Positions 1-8,180 of a stretch of 64,000 nt of DNA are shown here, in pieces (position 1 is the stretch's first letter; every line of letters begins with the position of its first letter). The position numbers were made by a program, and so were the translations under genes. The notes beneath the pieces were generated by a model, which was not told the origin of the DNA, did no database searches, and saw only the letters and a program-made list of their open reading frames with translations. Source of the stretch: Pusillimonas minor (GTDB lineage Bacteria > Pseudomonadota > Gammaproteobacteria > Burkholderiales > Burkholderiaceae_B); NCBI RefSeq assembly GCF_014237865.1, contig NZ_JACJUU010000001.1:186001-250000 (forward strand), read 5' to 3'.

Positions 1-317
1 CGCTGCGCCAGTACGAACTGATCGCAGAACTCTCCGACAAAATGGTCAGACTGGCGTCCCAGAACGACTGGGAGTCGGTCATTTCGGTGGGGCAAGAGTA
101 TTGTCAGGCCGTCGAGTCACTACGCGCGCTCAGCCCGCTCGACGACGAAGACCGCATGGCCCGCAAGCCGCTGCTTACCAAAATTCTCAACGACGACGCA
201 CGCATTCGGCACCTGGCCGCGCCAGAGCTCGAACGCCTGGGCAACATGCTGGGCAGTATCAAGCGCCAGCAAAATGTAGTGCAGGCCTACCTGGCGCAGC
301 CTAAAACGCAATCATGA
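1..317 (+). CDS. fliT: Flagellar export chaperone FliT (5' end outside window)
   Basis: The frame is open from the window edge, so the annotated part lacks only its first residues. The visible protein begins LRQYELIAELSDKM and continues with the FliT-type DWESVISVGQEYC segment and a C-terminal block KILNDDARIRHLAAPEL. FliT is a small helical cytoplasmic chaperone for the filament cap FliD; in enteric bacteria it also binds FlhC and dampens FlhDC activity. The stop overlaps the start of the next gene by ATGA, so the two are translationally coupled. fliC, fliD and fliS would be expected just to the left. Confidence 0.85.
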   Translation, partial: LRQYELIAELSDKMVRLASQNDWESVISVGQEYCQAVESLRALSPLDDEDRMARKPLLTKILNDDARIRHLAAPELERLGNMLGSIKRQQNVVQAYLAQPKTQS

Positions 318-1678
318 GCGTCGGAGGCCCTTCCGGCCTGGGAACACTGCTGGTGCAGCGCATCGACGCCGCCCTGGGCACGACACTGGCGCAACAAACC
401 AACCTGGCCTCGGGGGCACGCCCAGACGCTGTTTCTCAGGCCGCCGAAGCCGTACGTGCCGAACAACTTCAAAACCAGGTCAATCGCCAGCCGCGCGAAG
501 CCGTTGACCGCGCACAACTGCAAAACGAACAGCAGGTTCGTCAACAGATCGAACGCGGCAAACTCGAGGCCCACAAAGGGCTGCTGGGCGCCGCCAAAGA
601 AGGGCCAAACACGGGCACCACGCCATCGGCCCCCACCACACTGGGCAATGCGGCACGTACCATTCTTGCTTTGCTCATGAACTTCCCCGAGCAGCCAGCC
701 CCTGTTCAAGGCCGGCAACCTTTGGTCCCGCCGCCCTCCGAAGGCGGGCGCCAGCCGGCGCAAGGCCAACAAACGGCAGCGTCAACGGGCGGCGCACCAG
801 CACAGCAGGCAAACACCGGCACCAGCGCCCCGGCAGCCGGCGCACAGCAAACAACCTCGTCTGGGCCAGGCACGGGCACACCGGCACAAGGCACAGCCCA
901 AACAAGCACCACAGCACAAGCGCTTTTTGCCCAGCGTGTTTCGGTGCAAGCCTTCAGCCAGGCGCTTAGCAACGCCCTGCAAACCAGCGGCTTGTTTTAC
1001 GAATCGCACTTAAGCAATATGGCATTTGGTAAAGCCAGTCTGCCCACGGTACGCCAAGAGCCACAGGCGCAACTAACGCAACAGGCCGCAAATGCCGCCG
1101 GCAATACATCGGGCACGCCTGCTGCCGGGCAAAACGCCGCCGCAACCGCAACCAACACAACGCAAACTGCACCAACTGCGGCAAATGCGTCTGCCCGCGC
1201 CGACGCAGCCGGCGCACCGGCTGGCACAACGGCAAATTCAGCGGCTAGCTCTCAGCCAGCGGCCGCCACCCCACAACCGCAAGTCAGCACGGCCCTTAGC
1301 GGCCTGCACCCCGAAACACACCTGCTGGTTCGCCAACAACTCGAGGTTTTGGCCAACCAGACCGTGGCCTGGCGGGGCGAAGCCTGGCCCAATGCCCCCA
1401 TGGACCTCGAAATCCAGCGACGCGAACCCGGTGAAGCGGCTGCAGATAACCAACAACACTGGGCCACACGATTGACGCTGCATTTACCCAACCTGGGCGA
1501 AGTTCAGGTGCGTATTAATTTGGTTGGGCAGCAAGTCTTGATGCATATGGTCGCCCCCGATTCGGCCAACATTCTGTCATCAAACAGCGACACCCTGCGT
1601 GCCAGTTTCAATGCCTCGGGCCTGGCGCTCAGCCAGTTCGTCATCGACCAAAACGACCCGGAGCGACAGCATGATTAA
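314..1678 (+). CDS. FliK-like flagellar hook-length control protein (first copy)
   Basis: 454 residues. Residues about 100-330 are low-complexity Ala/Gln/Thr/Gly/Pro, typical of the disordered ruler part of FliK proteins. The last 120 residues (LRQQLEVLANQ-like start, then LPNLGEVQVRINLVGQQV, then LRASFNASGLALSQFVID) form a Flg_hook-type C-terminal domain. In FliK this domain contacts FlhB and switches export specificity. A second and more canonical fliK lies at 8181-9662. This copy overlaps the downstream FlhB C-terminal paralogue by 8 bp, so the pair looks like a matched ruler/switch module. Its exact role is inference. Confidence 0.75.
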   Translation: MSVGGPSGLGTLLVQRIDAALGTTLAQQTNLASGARPDAVSQAAEAVRAEQLQNQVNRQPREAVDRAQLQNEQQVRQQIERGKLEAHKGLLGAAKEGPNTGTTPSAPTTLGNAARTILALLMNFPEQPAPVQGRQPLVPPPSEGGRQPAQGQQTAASTGGAPAQQANTGTSAPAAGAQQTTSSGPGTGTPAQGTAQTSTTAQALFAQRVSVQAFSQALSNALQTSGLFYESHLSNMAFGKASLPTVRQEPQAQLTQQAANAAGNTSGTPAAGQNAAATATNTTQTAPTAANASARADAAGAPAGTTANSAASSQPAAATPQPQVSTALSGLHPETHLLVRQQLEVLANQTVAWRGEAWPNAPMDLEIQRREPGEAAADNQQHWATRLTLHLPNLGEVQVRINLVGQQVLMHMVAPDSANILSSNSDTLRASFNASGLALSQFVIDQNDPERQHD

Positions 1679-1973
1679 GCCCGGGCCAGGCGACCTGCAC
1701 AAGCACCGGCCATCGGCCGTAGCGGTAACCTACGACGCACACGACACAGCGCCCCGGGTGGTGGCAAAAGGTTATGGTTCACTGGCCGAAACCATCATCC
1801 GCACAGCTAAAGAAAACGGGCTGTACGTACACGAGTCGCCCGAGCTGGTGGGCCTGCTCATGCAGGTCGACCTCGACCAGCATATCCCGCCGGAACTGTA
1901 TCAGGCAATCGCCGAAATTCTGGCGTGGCTGTATGCGCTTGATTCCCGGAAAGACGAATTCAAGCCCGAATGA
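1671..1973 (+). CDS. FlhB C-terminal-domain paralogue (export switch-like protein)
   Basis: 100 residues starting at the ATG that overlaps the FliK-like gene. The sequence SAVAVTYDAHDTAPRVVAKG through IPPELYQAIAEILAWLYAL matches the FlhB region that begins right after the NPTH autocleavage site. Compare HYAVALKYEDGGTGAPRVVA in the full FlhB at 33752-34891. No membrane segments and no NPTH motif are present, so it resembles a free-standing cleaved FlhB-CC. Such FlhX/FlhB2 proteins are known in several proteobacteria and can partly replace FlhB-CC; whether this one does is unknown. Confidence 0.85.
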   Translation: MIKPGPGDLHKHRPSAVAVTYDAHDTAPRVVAKGYGSLAETIIRTAKENGLYVHESPELVGLLMQVDLDQHIPPELYQAIAEILAWLYALDSRKDEFKPE

Positions 1974-1977
1974 AAAA

Positions 1978-2014
1978 CACCCCAAGGTCGGATTGATGTC
2001 CAACTTTTGGGGTG
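1978..2014 (-). terminator. Rho-independent-type terminator downstream of fliE
   Basis: CACCCCAA (1978-1985) pairs with TTGGGGTG (2007-2014), an 8-bp stem. On the minus strand it is followed by GTTTTTC. It lies about 85 bp past the fliE stop in the convergent gap between the FlhB paralogue and fliE. No comparable T-tract follows on the plus strand. Confidence 0.55.
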
Positions 2015-2098
2015 CAGTTCGTAACGCGGGCCAAACTTTTTAAACCAATACAACGGCGGGCTTTACGGTGCCGTACCAGCCTGCCGCCAAGCGCCCGG

Positions 2099-2431
2099 TT
2101 ACACCGGCATGCTGGCGATTTCCTGGTAGGCCGCAACCAGCCGGTTACGTACCTGCACTGTGGCCTGGAACGCTACGCTGGCCTTCTGCATGTCGATCAT
2201 GACATCGTTAAGCGCGATGTTAGGGTCGCCCAACTGAAACGCTTTGGCTTGCGCCGTGGCAGAGTTTTGCATTTGCGCCACGCGCTGCAAAGAACGCTGA
2301 AGCTCGTTGGCAAAGCCACCCGGCTCGATGGCGGGCGCGCCATTATTGGCCGGCTGTGCCTGCGCCGCCTGGGCAACAGACCGCATTTGGGCCAGAACGT
2401 TTTCTATTGCAGAGGATTGTTGAATAGCCAT
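2099..2431 (-). CDS. fliE: Flagellar hook-basal body complex protein FliE
   Basis: 110 residues from the ATG giving MAIQQSSAIENVLAQM; the longer open frame upstream (to 2509) lacks family resemblance. FliE is the small helical adaptor that joins the MS ring (FliF) to the proximal rod. The C-terminal half, VMIDMQKASVAFQATVQVRN followed by LVAAYQEIASMPV, is the conserved FliE core that packs in the rod. The gene stands alone and divergent from fliF, as in enteric bacteria, and ends before a hairpin terminator. Confidence 0.95.
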   Translation of the reverse strand: MAIQQSSAIENVLAQMRSVAQAAQAQPANNGAPAIEPGGFANELQRSLQRVAQMQNSATAQAKAFQLGDPNIALNDVMIDMQKASVAFQATVQVRNRLVAAYQEIASMPV

Positions 2432-2609
2432 AACAAATATCTTGATGGTCGACACGCGGGTGTCAGTTGTGCCACTATAGCCCGGCGCCATCATGCCAAA
2501 GGCCAACAATAAACCGATTTATCCCCGGCTTTTCTTGCGTTTCAAATCTAAACAAGATTTGTTCCTAGCTATCAAAGCATTACAAGAAAAATAAATAGAA
2601 GCGGCGACC

Positions 2610-2636
2610 TAAACTTTGCCAAAAGATTGCCGTTAG
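2610..2636 (+). promoter_or_regulatory. Candidate sigma28 (FliA) promoter for the fliF operon
   Basis: TAAACTTT (2610-2617), 11 nt, GCCGTTAG (2629-2636). The consensus in enteric and beta-proteobacteria is TAAAGTTT-N11-GCCGATAA. It points towards fliF, 165 bp upstream of its start. The same architecture is found at 27203-27229 and 28108-28134, which supports it. Activity is inferred. Confidence 0.55.
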
Positions 2637-2693
2637 AGCGAAAAGGCACCCAAAAGCGGTGCTTTTCGGCGCTTGCGACCACCGGCAGACAAG

Positions 2694-2717
2694 TAATAAT
2701 CTACGCTCCGATTATTA
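2694..2717. repeat. Perfect 8-bp inverted repeat upstream of fliF
   Basis: TAATAATC (2694-2701) and GATTATTA (2710-2717) are separated by 8 bp, about 85 bp before the fliF start. AT-rich dyads of this kind in a flagellar class II promoter region could be part of an FlhDC or other regulator site. This is inference from position only. Confidence 0.4.
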
Positions 2718-2800
2718 ACGTCTAGTCGAATGCGTAACTTGCACTCTGTCCGATCAACCGCTTTACCCGTAGCACAAGTGTGTCGTCCCCGAGGTCTTCA

Positions 2801-4456
2801 ATGAGCCAGGCCGCCGCGTTTTTGGCTCGTTTCCCCATGCTGTCAAAATTGGGCGCCATACCCAAGCCCGCGCTTATTGGTGCAGCTTCGGTACTGGTTG
2901 CGCTTATTGTGGTGGCCTTTCTGTGGTCACGTCCGCCCGAATACCGCACATTGTTTTCAAACCTTGAAGACCGGGACGGCGGTGCCATTATCACGGCCCT
3001 GACGCAAATGAACGTGCCGCATCAAATCTCCGACAACGGCACGTCGATCATGGTTCCGGCCGACATGGTGCACCGCACCCGCCTGCAACTGGCCGAGCAA
3101 GGCTTGCCCCGTGCCGGCGGCGCGGGCTTCGAACTGCTCGACAATACCCGGTTCGGGGCCAGCCAGTTCACCGAACAAATTACCTATCAACGCGCCCTCG
3201 AGGGCGAACTGGCCAGCTCGGTCGAGGCCGTTCATGCGGTTCAGTCGGCACGCGTACACCTGGCACTGCCGCGCGAAAGCCTGTTTGTGCGCGACCGTCA
3301 ACCCCCCACAGCGTCAGTTCTGGTCACGCTGTATCCAGGCCGTACACTCAGTGAAGCCCAGGTTGCCGCAATCACCTGGCTGGTTTCTTCCAGCGTCCCC
3401 AATCTCACCTCCGACAGCGTTTCCATCGTTGACCAAAATGGTCGACTGCTAACCTCGCCCACTGGCGAAGCCGGCCTCGAAAACTCTCGCCGGTCTTTGG
3501 TCAACGACATCGAACAACGTACCGTTCAGCGCATCATGACACTCCTGACGCCACTGGTGGGCGCCGGTAACGTCAGGGCCCAGGCCAGCGCCGATGTCGA
3601 CTTCTCGGTGCGCGAACAAACCTCCGAAGTCTATCGCCCCAATCAAAACCCGGGTGAAGCGGCCGTGCGCAGCGAACAGCGCAGCGCGTCAGACCAGTTC
3701 GACAACCTTCCGCCCACCGGCGTGCCGGGCGCGCTAACCAATCAGCCCCCGGCCAATGCCGCCGCACCCATTGTCGTCCCCCCGGGCGACAACCCTAACG
3801 CACAACCCGGCGACAACGCCAATGCAGCCGCCAACCAAGACGACGCTCAGGGCGCCGACGCCGGGCCGGCCAACATCCGGCGCGACTCGACCATCAACTA
3901 CGAAGTCGACCGCACAATCAGCCACGTCAAAGACCCTGTTGGCAAACTGCGCCGGCTGTCTGTCGCCGTCGTCGTCAACTACCAGCCCAATGCCGAAGGC
4001 GAATACGTTCCCCTGTCCCAAGAAACACTCGACAGCCTGAACAGCCTGGTGCGCGATGCCATGGGCTATTCGTCCGAGCGTGGCGACACCGTCAGCGTCA
4101 TCAACAGCCCGTTCAACGAAAACACCACCGTTGCACTGCCGGTCTGGAAAGACCCCGAATATCATGCGCTCGCGCTCAAAGGGCTCGAGTACCTGCTCAT
4201 CGCTATCGCCTTGTTCATTGTCTGGCGCAAAATCGGCAAGCCAGCCATCGACAGCCTGACCGCCAAGCGCGAACAGGTCGTTCTGGCCGGCGCGGCCGGC
4301 ACCCAATCCGACGGCGAAGACGATGTCCTGAAACGCGCATCCGAAATCACTCGCTACGAAGACCACCTGAAGGCCGCGCGCGAACTGGCCGAAAAAGACC
4401 CGCGTGCAGTCGCCATGGTCTTGCGCTCATGGATGGAAAAAAATGGCAAACCTTGA
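2801..4456 (+). CDS. fliF: Flagellar MS-ring protein FliF
   Basis: 551 residues from the ATG at 2801, which has GAGG 7 nt upstream; an in-frame GTG at 2780 is possible but less likely. The first membrane segment is at about 25-45 (AASVLVALIVVAFLW). Periplasmic ring-building domains follow, with the typical YRTLFSNLEDRDGGAI and EQGLPRAGGAGFELLD blocks. A low-complexity Asn/Ala/Pro loop spans about residues 305-365. The second membrane segment is YLLIAIALFIVW, and the cytoplasmic tail ends MVLRSWMEKNGKP, the FliG-binding part. It overlaps fliG by 14 bp. Confidence 0.97.
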   Translation: MSQAAAFLARFPMLSKLGAIPKPALIGAASVLVALIVVAFLWSRPPEYRTLFSNLEDRDGGAIITALTQMNVPHQISDNGTSIMVPADMVHRTRLQLAEQGLPRAGGAGFELLDNTRFGASQFTEQITYQRALEGELASSVEAVHAVQSARVHLALPRESLFVRDRQPPTASVLVTLYPGRTLSEAQVAAITWLVSSSVPNLTSDSVSIVDQNGRLLTSPTGEAGLENSRRSLVNDIEQRTVQRIMTLLTPLVGAGNVRAQASADVDFSVREQTSEVYRPNQNPGEAAVRSEQRSASDQFDNLPPTGVPGALTNQPPANAAAPIVVPPGDNPNAQPGDNANAAANQDDAQGADAGPANIRRDSTINYEVDRTISHVKDPVGKLRRLSVAVVVNYQPNAEGEYVPLSQETLDSLNSLVRDAMGYSSERGDTVSVINSPFNENTTVALPVWKDPEYHALALKGLEYLLIAIALFIVWRKIGKPAIDSLTAKREQVVLAGAAGTQSDGEDDVLKRASEITRYEDHLKAARELAEKDPRAVAMVLRSWMEKNGKP

Positions 4457-5444
4457 AGACCCCTCTGAACGCTGTGCCATTCTGATCATGTCGCTGGGCG
4501 AAGACGCGGCGGCCGAGGTGTTCAAACACCTCTCGCCGCCCGAAATCCAGCAAATCAGTAGTTCAATGGCCGGCATCAAGCAGCTCACGCGCAGCGATGT
4601 CGACAAGGTTCTGGCCGACTTCCGCCAAGAGGCCGACCAGTTCATGGCCGTCAGCCTGGGCTCTGAAGACTACATCCGCTCGGTGCTGACCAAAGCGCTG
4701 GGTACCGATCGGGCAGCCGGCCTGATCGAAGACATCCTCGACGCCGAAGCCGGCGCCGGCGGTATCGACGCGCTTAACTGGCTGGACGCTGCAAGCGTCG
4801 CCGAGCTCGTCGCCGACGAACACCCGCAGATCATCGCCACCATCCTGGTTCACCTGCAGCGTGACCGGGCATCCGCTGTCCTCGAGTTACTCAACGAGCG
4901 GCTCCGCAACGACGTCATGCTGCGTATTGCCACGTTCGGTGGTGTGCAACCTGCGGCCTTGGCCGAACTGACCGACGTGCTTAATAACTTGCTGTCGGGT
5001 CAGGGCGCCAAACGCAGCAAGCTGGGCGGCGTTCGTACCGCAGCCGAGATTCTCAATTTCATGACCTCGTCGGAAGAAGATGCCGTCATGAACAATCTGC
5101 GCGAACTCGATGCCGATCTTGCCCAGCGCATCAGCGAAGAAATGTTCGTTTTCGAGAACCTCGTCGACATCGAAGACACGGCAATCCAGCTTATTCTCAA
5201 AGAAATCAACACCGACAGCCTTACCATTGCACTCAAAGGCGCACCCGAAGAGCTGCGCGACAAGTTCCTGGGCAATATGTCCAATCGCGCCTCCGAAATG
5301 CTGCGCGACGACCTTGAAGCACAAGGTCCTGTTCGCATGTCTAAAGTCGAAGAAGCCCAGAAAGGCATTCTGGCTGTGGCACGCCGCCTGGCCGAAACAG
5401 GCCAGATCAGCCTGACACGCCTGGGCAACGACGAGTATGTCTGA
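4443..5444 (+). CDS. fliG: Flagellar motor switch protein FliG
   Basis: 333 residues from MANLEDPSERCAILIMSLGE; the start lies inside the end of fliF. FliG is the C-ring protein that contacts FliF at its N terminus and MotA at its C terminus. The middle domain carries the EHPQIIATILVHL motif (residues about 121-133). The C-terminal domain carries the charged ridge LRDKFLGNMSNRASEMLRDD, whose Lys/Arg and Asp/Glu residues generate torque with MotA. Length is normal for the family. It overlaps fliH by 8 bp. Confidence 0.97.
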   Translation: MANLEDPSERCAILIMSLGEDAAAEVFKHLSPPEIQQISSSMAGIKQLTRSDVDKVLADFRQEADQFMAVSLGSEDYIRSVLTKALGTDRAAGLIEDILDAEAGAGGIDALNWLDAASVAELVADEHPQIIATILVHLQRDRASAVLELLNERLRNDVMLRIATFGGVQPAALAELTDVLNNLLSGQGAKRSKLGGVRTAAEILNFMTSSEEDAVMNNLRELDADLAQRISEEMFVFENLVDIEDTAIQLILKEINTDSLTIALKGAPEELRDKFLGNMSNRASEMLRDDLEAQGPVRMSKVEEAQKGILAVARRLAETGQISLTRLGNDEYV

Positions 5445-6270
5445 CGCCAATCACGATCACAACGACCCTGGCGCATGGCAGCGCTGGGAAATGACCGACC
5501 TGGGCAACAGCAAACCGGCTGCACCTGCCCCAGGCGGCCGTCTGGCGCGTCGCCTGGCCGAAGAAAAAACCACCCAAAAGGCCGCGCCGGCGCGGCAACC
5601 GGTTAAAGCCACCAACGACATCCCCGAAGATGTCGTCGCTCAGGTCGCCCGCATCGGGCAAGAGGCGCGCGAACGGGCCGTTCAGGAAGGCCGTGAAGCC
5701 GGACAAAAACAGGGACACGCTGAAGGATTTGCGGCGGGCAAGGCCGAAGGCCTGAAAAGCGGCCACGACGAAGGATTTCAGGCCGGGCACCGCGAAGGCT
5801 ACGAAAAAGGGCTGGCTGAAGGCCGCGCCATCAGTGCTGCCGAAGTCAGTCAAATCCAAAGCGTTGCCCAGTCTTGTGCGGCATCGGTCAATGCACTCAA
5901 TAACCAGGTGGCCGAGTCACTGGTTGATCTGGCCCTGAATATTGCCCGACAAGTTATCCGCTCCACCCTGGCAGCCACACCGGAAACCATCCTCGACACC
6001 GTACGCGATATTCTGGCCACCGACCACGGCGAAGGCAACGGGCTGATGCGTTTGCGCATGCACCCCGAAGACCTGACGCTGGTCAAACGTCATTTGTCAG
6101 ACGACCCTCGCATGCATCATTGGCACCTCGAAGCCGACCCACGCATCGAACGCGGCGGTTGCTACGCCGAAACGTCATTAGGCGATATCGATGCCACGCT
6201 CAAAACGCGCTGGGAACGTATTGCCGGCACGCTGCGCGAATCTCCGTCCTGGGACACCGGCCATGACTGA
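5437..6270 (+). CDS. fliH: Flagellar export ATPase negative regulator FliH
   Basis: 277 residues. FliH dimers hold the FliI ATPase at the export gate and C ring. The N-terminal third is polar, with a Trp-containing start ([12 protein letters not shown]). Residues about 85-130 form a GxxxG repeat helix ([20 protein letters not shown]), a hallmark of FliH. The C-terminal domain ([20 protein letters not shown] onward) is the FliI-binding, V/F-ATPase E-subunit-like part. Overlaps with fliG and fliI (8 bp each) indicate translational coupling. Confidence 0.93.
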   Translation: MSDANHDHNDPGAWQRWEMTDLGNSKPAAPAPGGRLARRLAEEKTTQKAAPARQPVKATNDIPEDVVAQVARIGQEARERAVQEGREAGQKQGHAEGFAAGKAEGLKSGHDEGFQAGHREGYEKGLAEGRAISAAEVSQIQSVAQSCAASVNALNNQVAESLVDLALNIARQVIRSTLAATPETILDTVRDILATDHGEGNGLMRLRMHPEDLTLVKRHLSDDPRMHHWHLEADPRIERGGCYAETSLGDIDATLKTRWERIAGTLRESPSWDTGHD

Positions 6271-7732
6271 AGCCAAGGCTGCCCTGCCACAAATGGCCGC
6301 GCGCTGGAGCAATCGGCTGCAAAATGCTTCTCGCCGCATCTCGACCATCGAATCCTGGAACGCCAGCGGCCGGGTAACCCGTGCAACAGGTATGGTGCTC
6401 GAGGCAACCGGCTTGCGACTGGCCGTGGGCGCCGCCTGCAAAATCGAAATATCCCCCCGGCATAACCATTGGGCAGACGCCGAGGTGGTAGGTTTTCACG
6501 GCAACACGCTTTACCTGATGCCGCAAAGTGATATTTCCGGCCTGCCCCCAGGGGCCCGCATTATTCCAGGCGAAACCACCGTCGTCCAGGTCGACGACCG
6601 CACGCCCGAAGAAGCCGACGAGACCCCGCTAACGTCGCAGGCCCGGCACCTGCCAGTGGGCGACGCCCTGTTGGGCCGGGTGCTCGACGCCGCCGGGCGC
6701 CCGCTCGACGGCCTTGGCCCAGTCAACCACGTCTCGCAAGCCTCCCTCAACGCACACATCATCAACCCGCTGGCGCGGGCGCCCATCGACACTGTGCTAG
6801 ACGTTGGCGTGCGTGCCATCAACGGGCTGCTTACGGTTGGGCGCGGGCAACGCATGGGGTTGTTTGCAGGTTCCGGGGTCGGTAAAAGCGTCTTGCTGGG
6901 CATGATGGCGCGTTACACCGCAGCCGATATTATTGTGGTGGGCCTGATTGGCGAACGAGGCCGGGAAGTTAAAGAGTTTATTGAGCACAATCTGGGGCCG
7001 GAGGGCCGCAAGCGCGCCGTTGTCGTTGCTGCGCCGGCCGACGTGTCGCCACTGCTGCGCATGCAGGGCGCCGTATACGCTACCCGATTGGCCGAATATT
7101 TCCGTGATCAGGGCAAAAATGTATTGCTGATCATGGATTCACTTACCCGCTACGCCATGGCGCAGCGTGAAATCGCCCTGGCCATTGGCGAACCGCCAGC
7201 CACCAAAGGTTATCCGCCTTCGGTATTTGCAAAACTGCCGGCGCTGGTCGAGCGCGCAGGTAACGGCGCGCCTGTCGGCGGCAAACCTGCAGGCTCTATT
7301 ACCGCGTTTTATACGGTACTAACCGAGGGCGATGACCAGCAAGACCCTATCGCCGATTCTGCCCGGGCCATTCTTGACGGTCATATTGTGCTGTCGCGCA
7401 AGCTGGCCGAAGCCGGCCATTACCCGGCCATCGACATCGAAGCGTCGATATCGCGTGTGATGAACGCCATTGTGCCCCAGGCCCAGTTCAGCATGGTGCA
7501 TCAGTTCAAGCAAATGCTGTCGCGCTACCAGCGCAACCGCGACCTTATCGCCGTAGGCGCTTACCGCCAGGGCAACGACCCGAAAATTGACGAAGCCATC
7601 GAAAAATACCCATGGCTTGAAGCTTATTTGCAGCAGAGCATTAATAGCCGGATCGACTACACGCGGGCCAGCAAAGAGCTGGCCGGCCTGCTTGGCCACC
7701 CGGCCACTGGAGACGTAAATGGCAAAGCATAA
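6263..7732 (+). CDS. fliI: Flagellum-specific ATP synthase FliI
   Basis: 489 residues from [11 protein letters not shown]. The hexameric ATPase of the flagellar type III export apparatus, homologous to F1 beta. Visible motifs are Walker [16 protein letters not shown] (about residue 197), the catalytic region [13 protein letters not shown], Walker [21 protein letters not shown], and the family signature [19 protein letters not shown]. The N-terminal extension of about 30 residues before the beta-barrel binds FliH. It sits between fliH and fliJ with short overlaps. Confidence 0.97.
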   Translation: MTEAKAALPQMAARWSNRLQNASRRISTIESWNASGRVTRATGMVLEATGLRLAVGAACKIEISPRHNHWADAEVVGFHGNTLYLMPQSDISGLPPGARIIPGETTVVQVDDRTPEEADETPLTSQARHLPVGDALLGRVLDAAGRPLDGLGPVNHVSQASLNAHIINPLARAPIDTVLDVGVRAINGLLTVGRGQRMGLFAGSGVGKSVLLGMMARYTAADIIVVGLIGERGREVKEFIEHNLGPEGRKRAVVVAAPADVSPLLRMQGAVYATRLAEYFRDQGKNVLLIMDSLTRYAMAQREIALAIGEPPATKGYPPSVFAKLPALVERAGNGAPVGGKPAGSITAFYTVLTEGDDQQDPIADSARAILDGHIVLSRKLAEAGHYPAIDIEASISRVMNAIVPQAQFSMVHQFKQMLSRYQRNRDLIAVGAYRQGNDPKIDEAIEKYPWLEAYLQQSINSRIDYTRASKELAGLLGHPATGDVNGKA

Positions 7733-8168
7733 CCCCATGCACACGCTAATTGACCTGACCCAGAACCAGGCCAACGAGGCGGCACGACAATTGCAAAACC
7801 TGAATGCCTCGCGGGACGACGCCCAGGCGCAGCTGTCTACACTGTACGTTTACCGGCAAGACTATGTCGAACGCCTTGAAAAAGCCACGGCGTCTGGCAT
7901 ATCGGCGGCGAACTATCACAATTTTAGGCAGTTTATCGCCACTTTGGACGAGGCCATTTCGCAGCAAAATAAGATAGTGGCCCAGCTCGACCAAAAACTC
8001 GAACAGGGCAAGCAGCGGTGGTTCGATCACAAACGCCAGTTAACATCTTACGAAACCTTGTTGTCGCGCCAAGAGCAAGAACGCATCCAGCGTGACAACC
8101 GGAAAGAACAAATCATGACCGACGAGCTATCCAGCAATCAGTTTCGTCGTCATCACAACACCCACTAA
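7719..8168 (+). CDS. fliJ: Flagellar export protein FliJ
   Basis: 149 residues, almost entirely predicted coiled coil ([20 protein letters not shown] through [20 protein letters not shown]). FliJ is the central stalk of the FliI ring and an escort for export chaperones. The start overlaps the fliI end by 14 bp. Sequence conservation in this family is low; identification rests on position, length and coiled-coil character, plus the family-like [14 protein letters not shown] tail. Confidence 0.9.
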   Translation: MAKHNPMHTLIDLTQNQANEAARQLQNLNASRDDAQAQLSTLYVYRQDYVERLEKATASGISAANYHNFRQFIATLDEAISQQNKIVAQLDQKLEQGKQRWFDHKRQLTSYETLLSRQEQERIQRDNRKEQIMTDELSSNQFRRHHNTH

Positions 8169-8180
8169 CAGGGTAACGCC

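Larger units (their letters stand above)
2432..2800. promoter_or_regulatory. Divergent fliE / fliF control region
   Basis: The 369-bp gap between two divergent flagellar genes is locally AT-rich. It holds a sigma28-like promoter (2610-2636) facing fliF and an inverted repeat TAATAATC-N8-GATTATTA (2694-2717). A short hairpin AAAAGC-GGT-GCTTTT lies near 2652-2666. By analogy with FlhDC-controlled class II genes an FlhD4C2 site is expected here; I cannot assign one with confidence. No coding sequence is convincing. Confidence 0.6.

Noticed and set aside
287-772. 161-codon minus-strand frame opposite the FliK-like gene
   Set aside because: Shadow of the biased Ala/Gln/Pro codons of the FliK-like gene; no recognisable protein.
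2012-2512. Long plus-strand frame opposite fliE
   Set aside because: Antisense to a clear fliE; product is His/Arg/Leu-rich as expected from a shadow frame.
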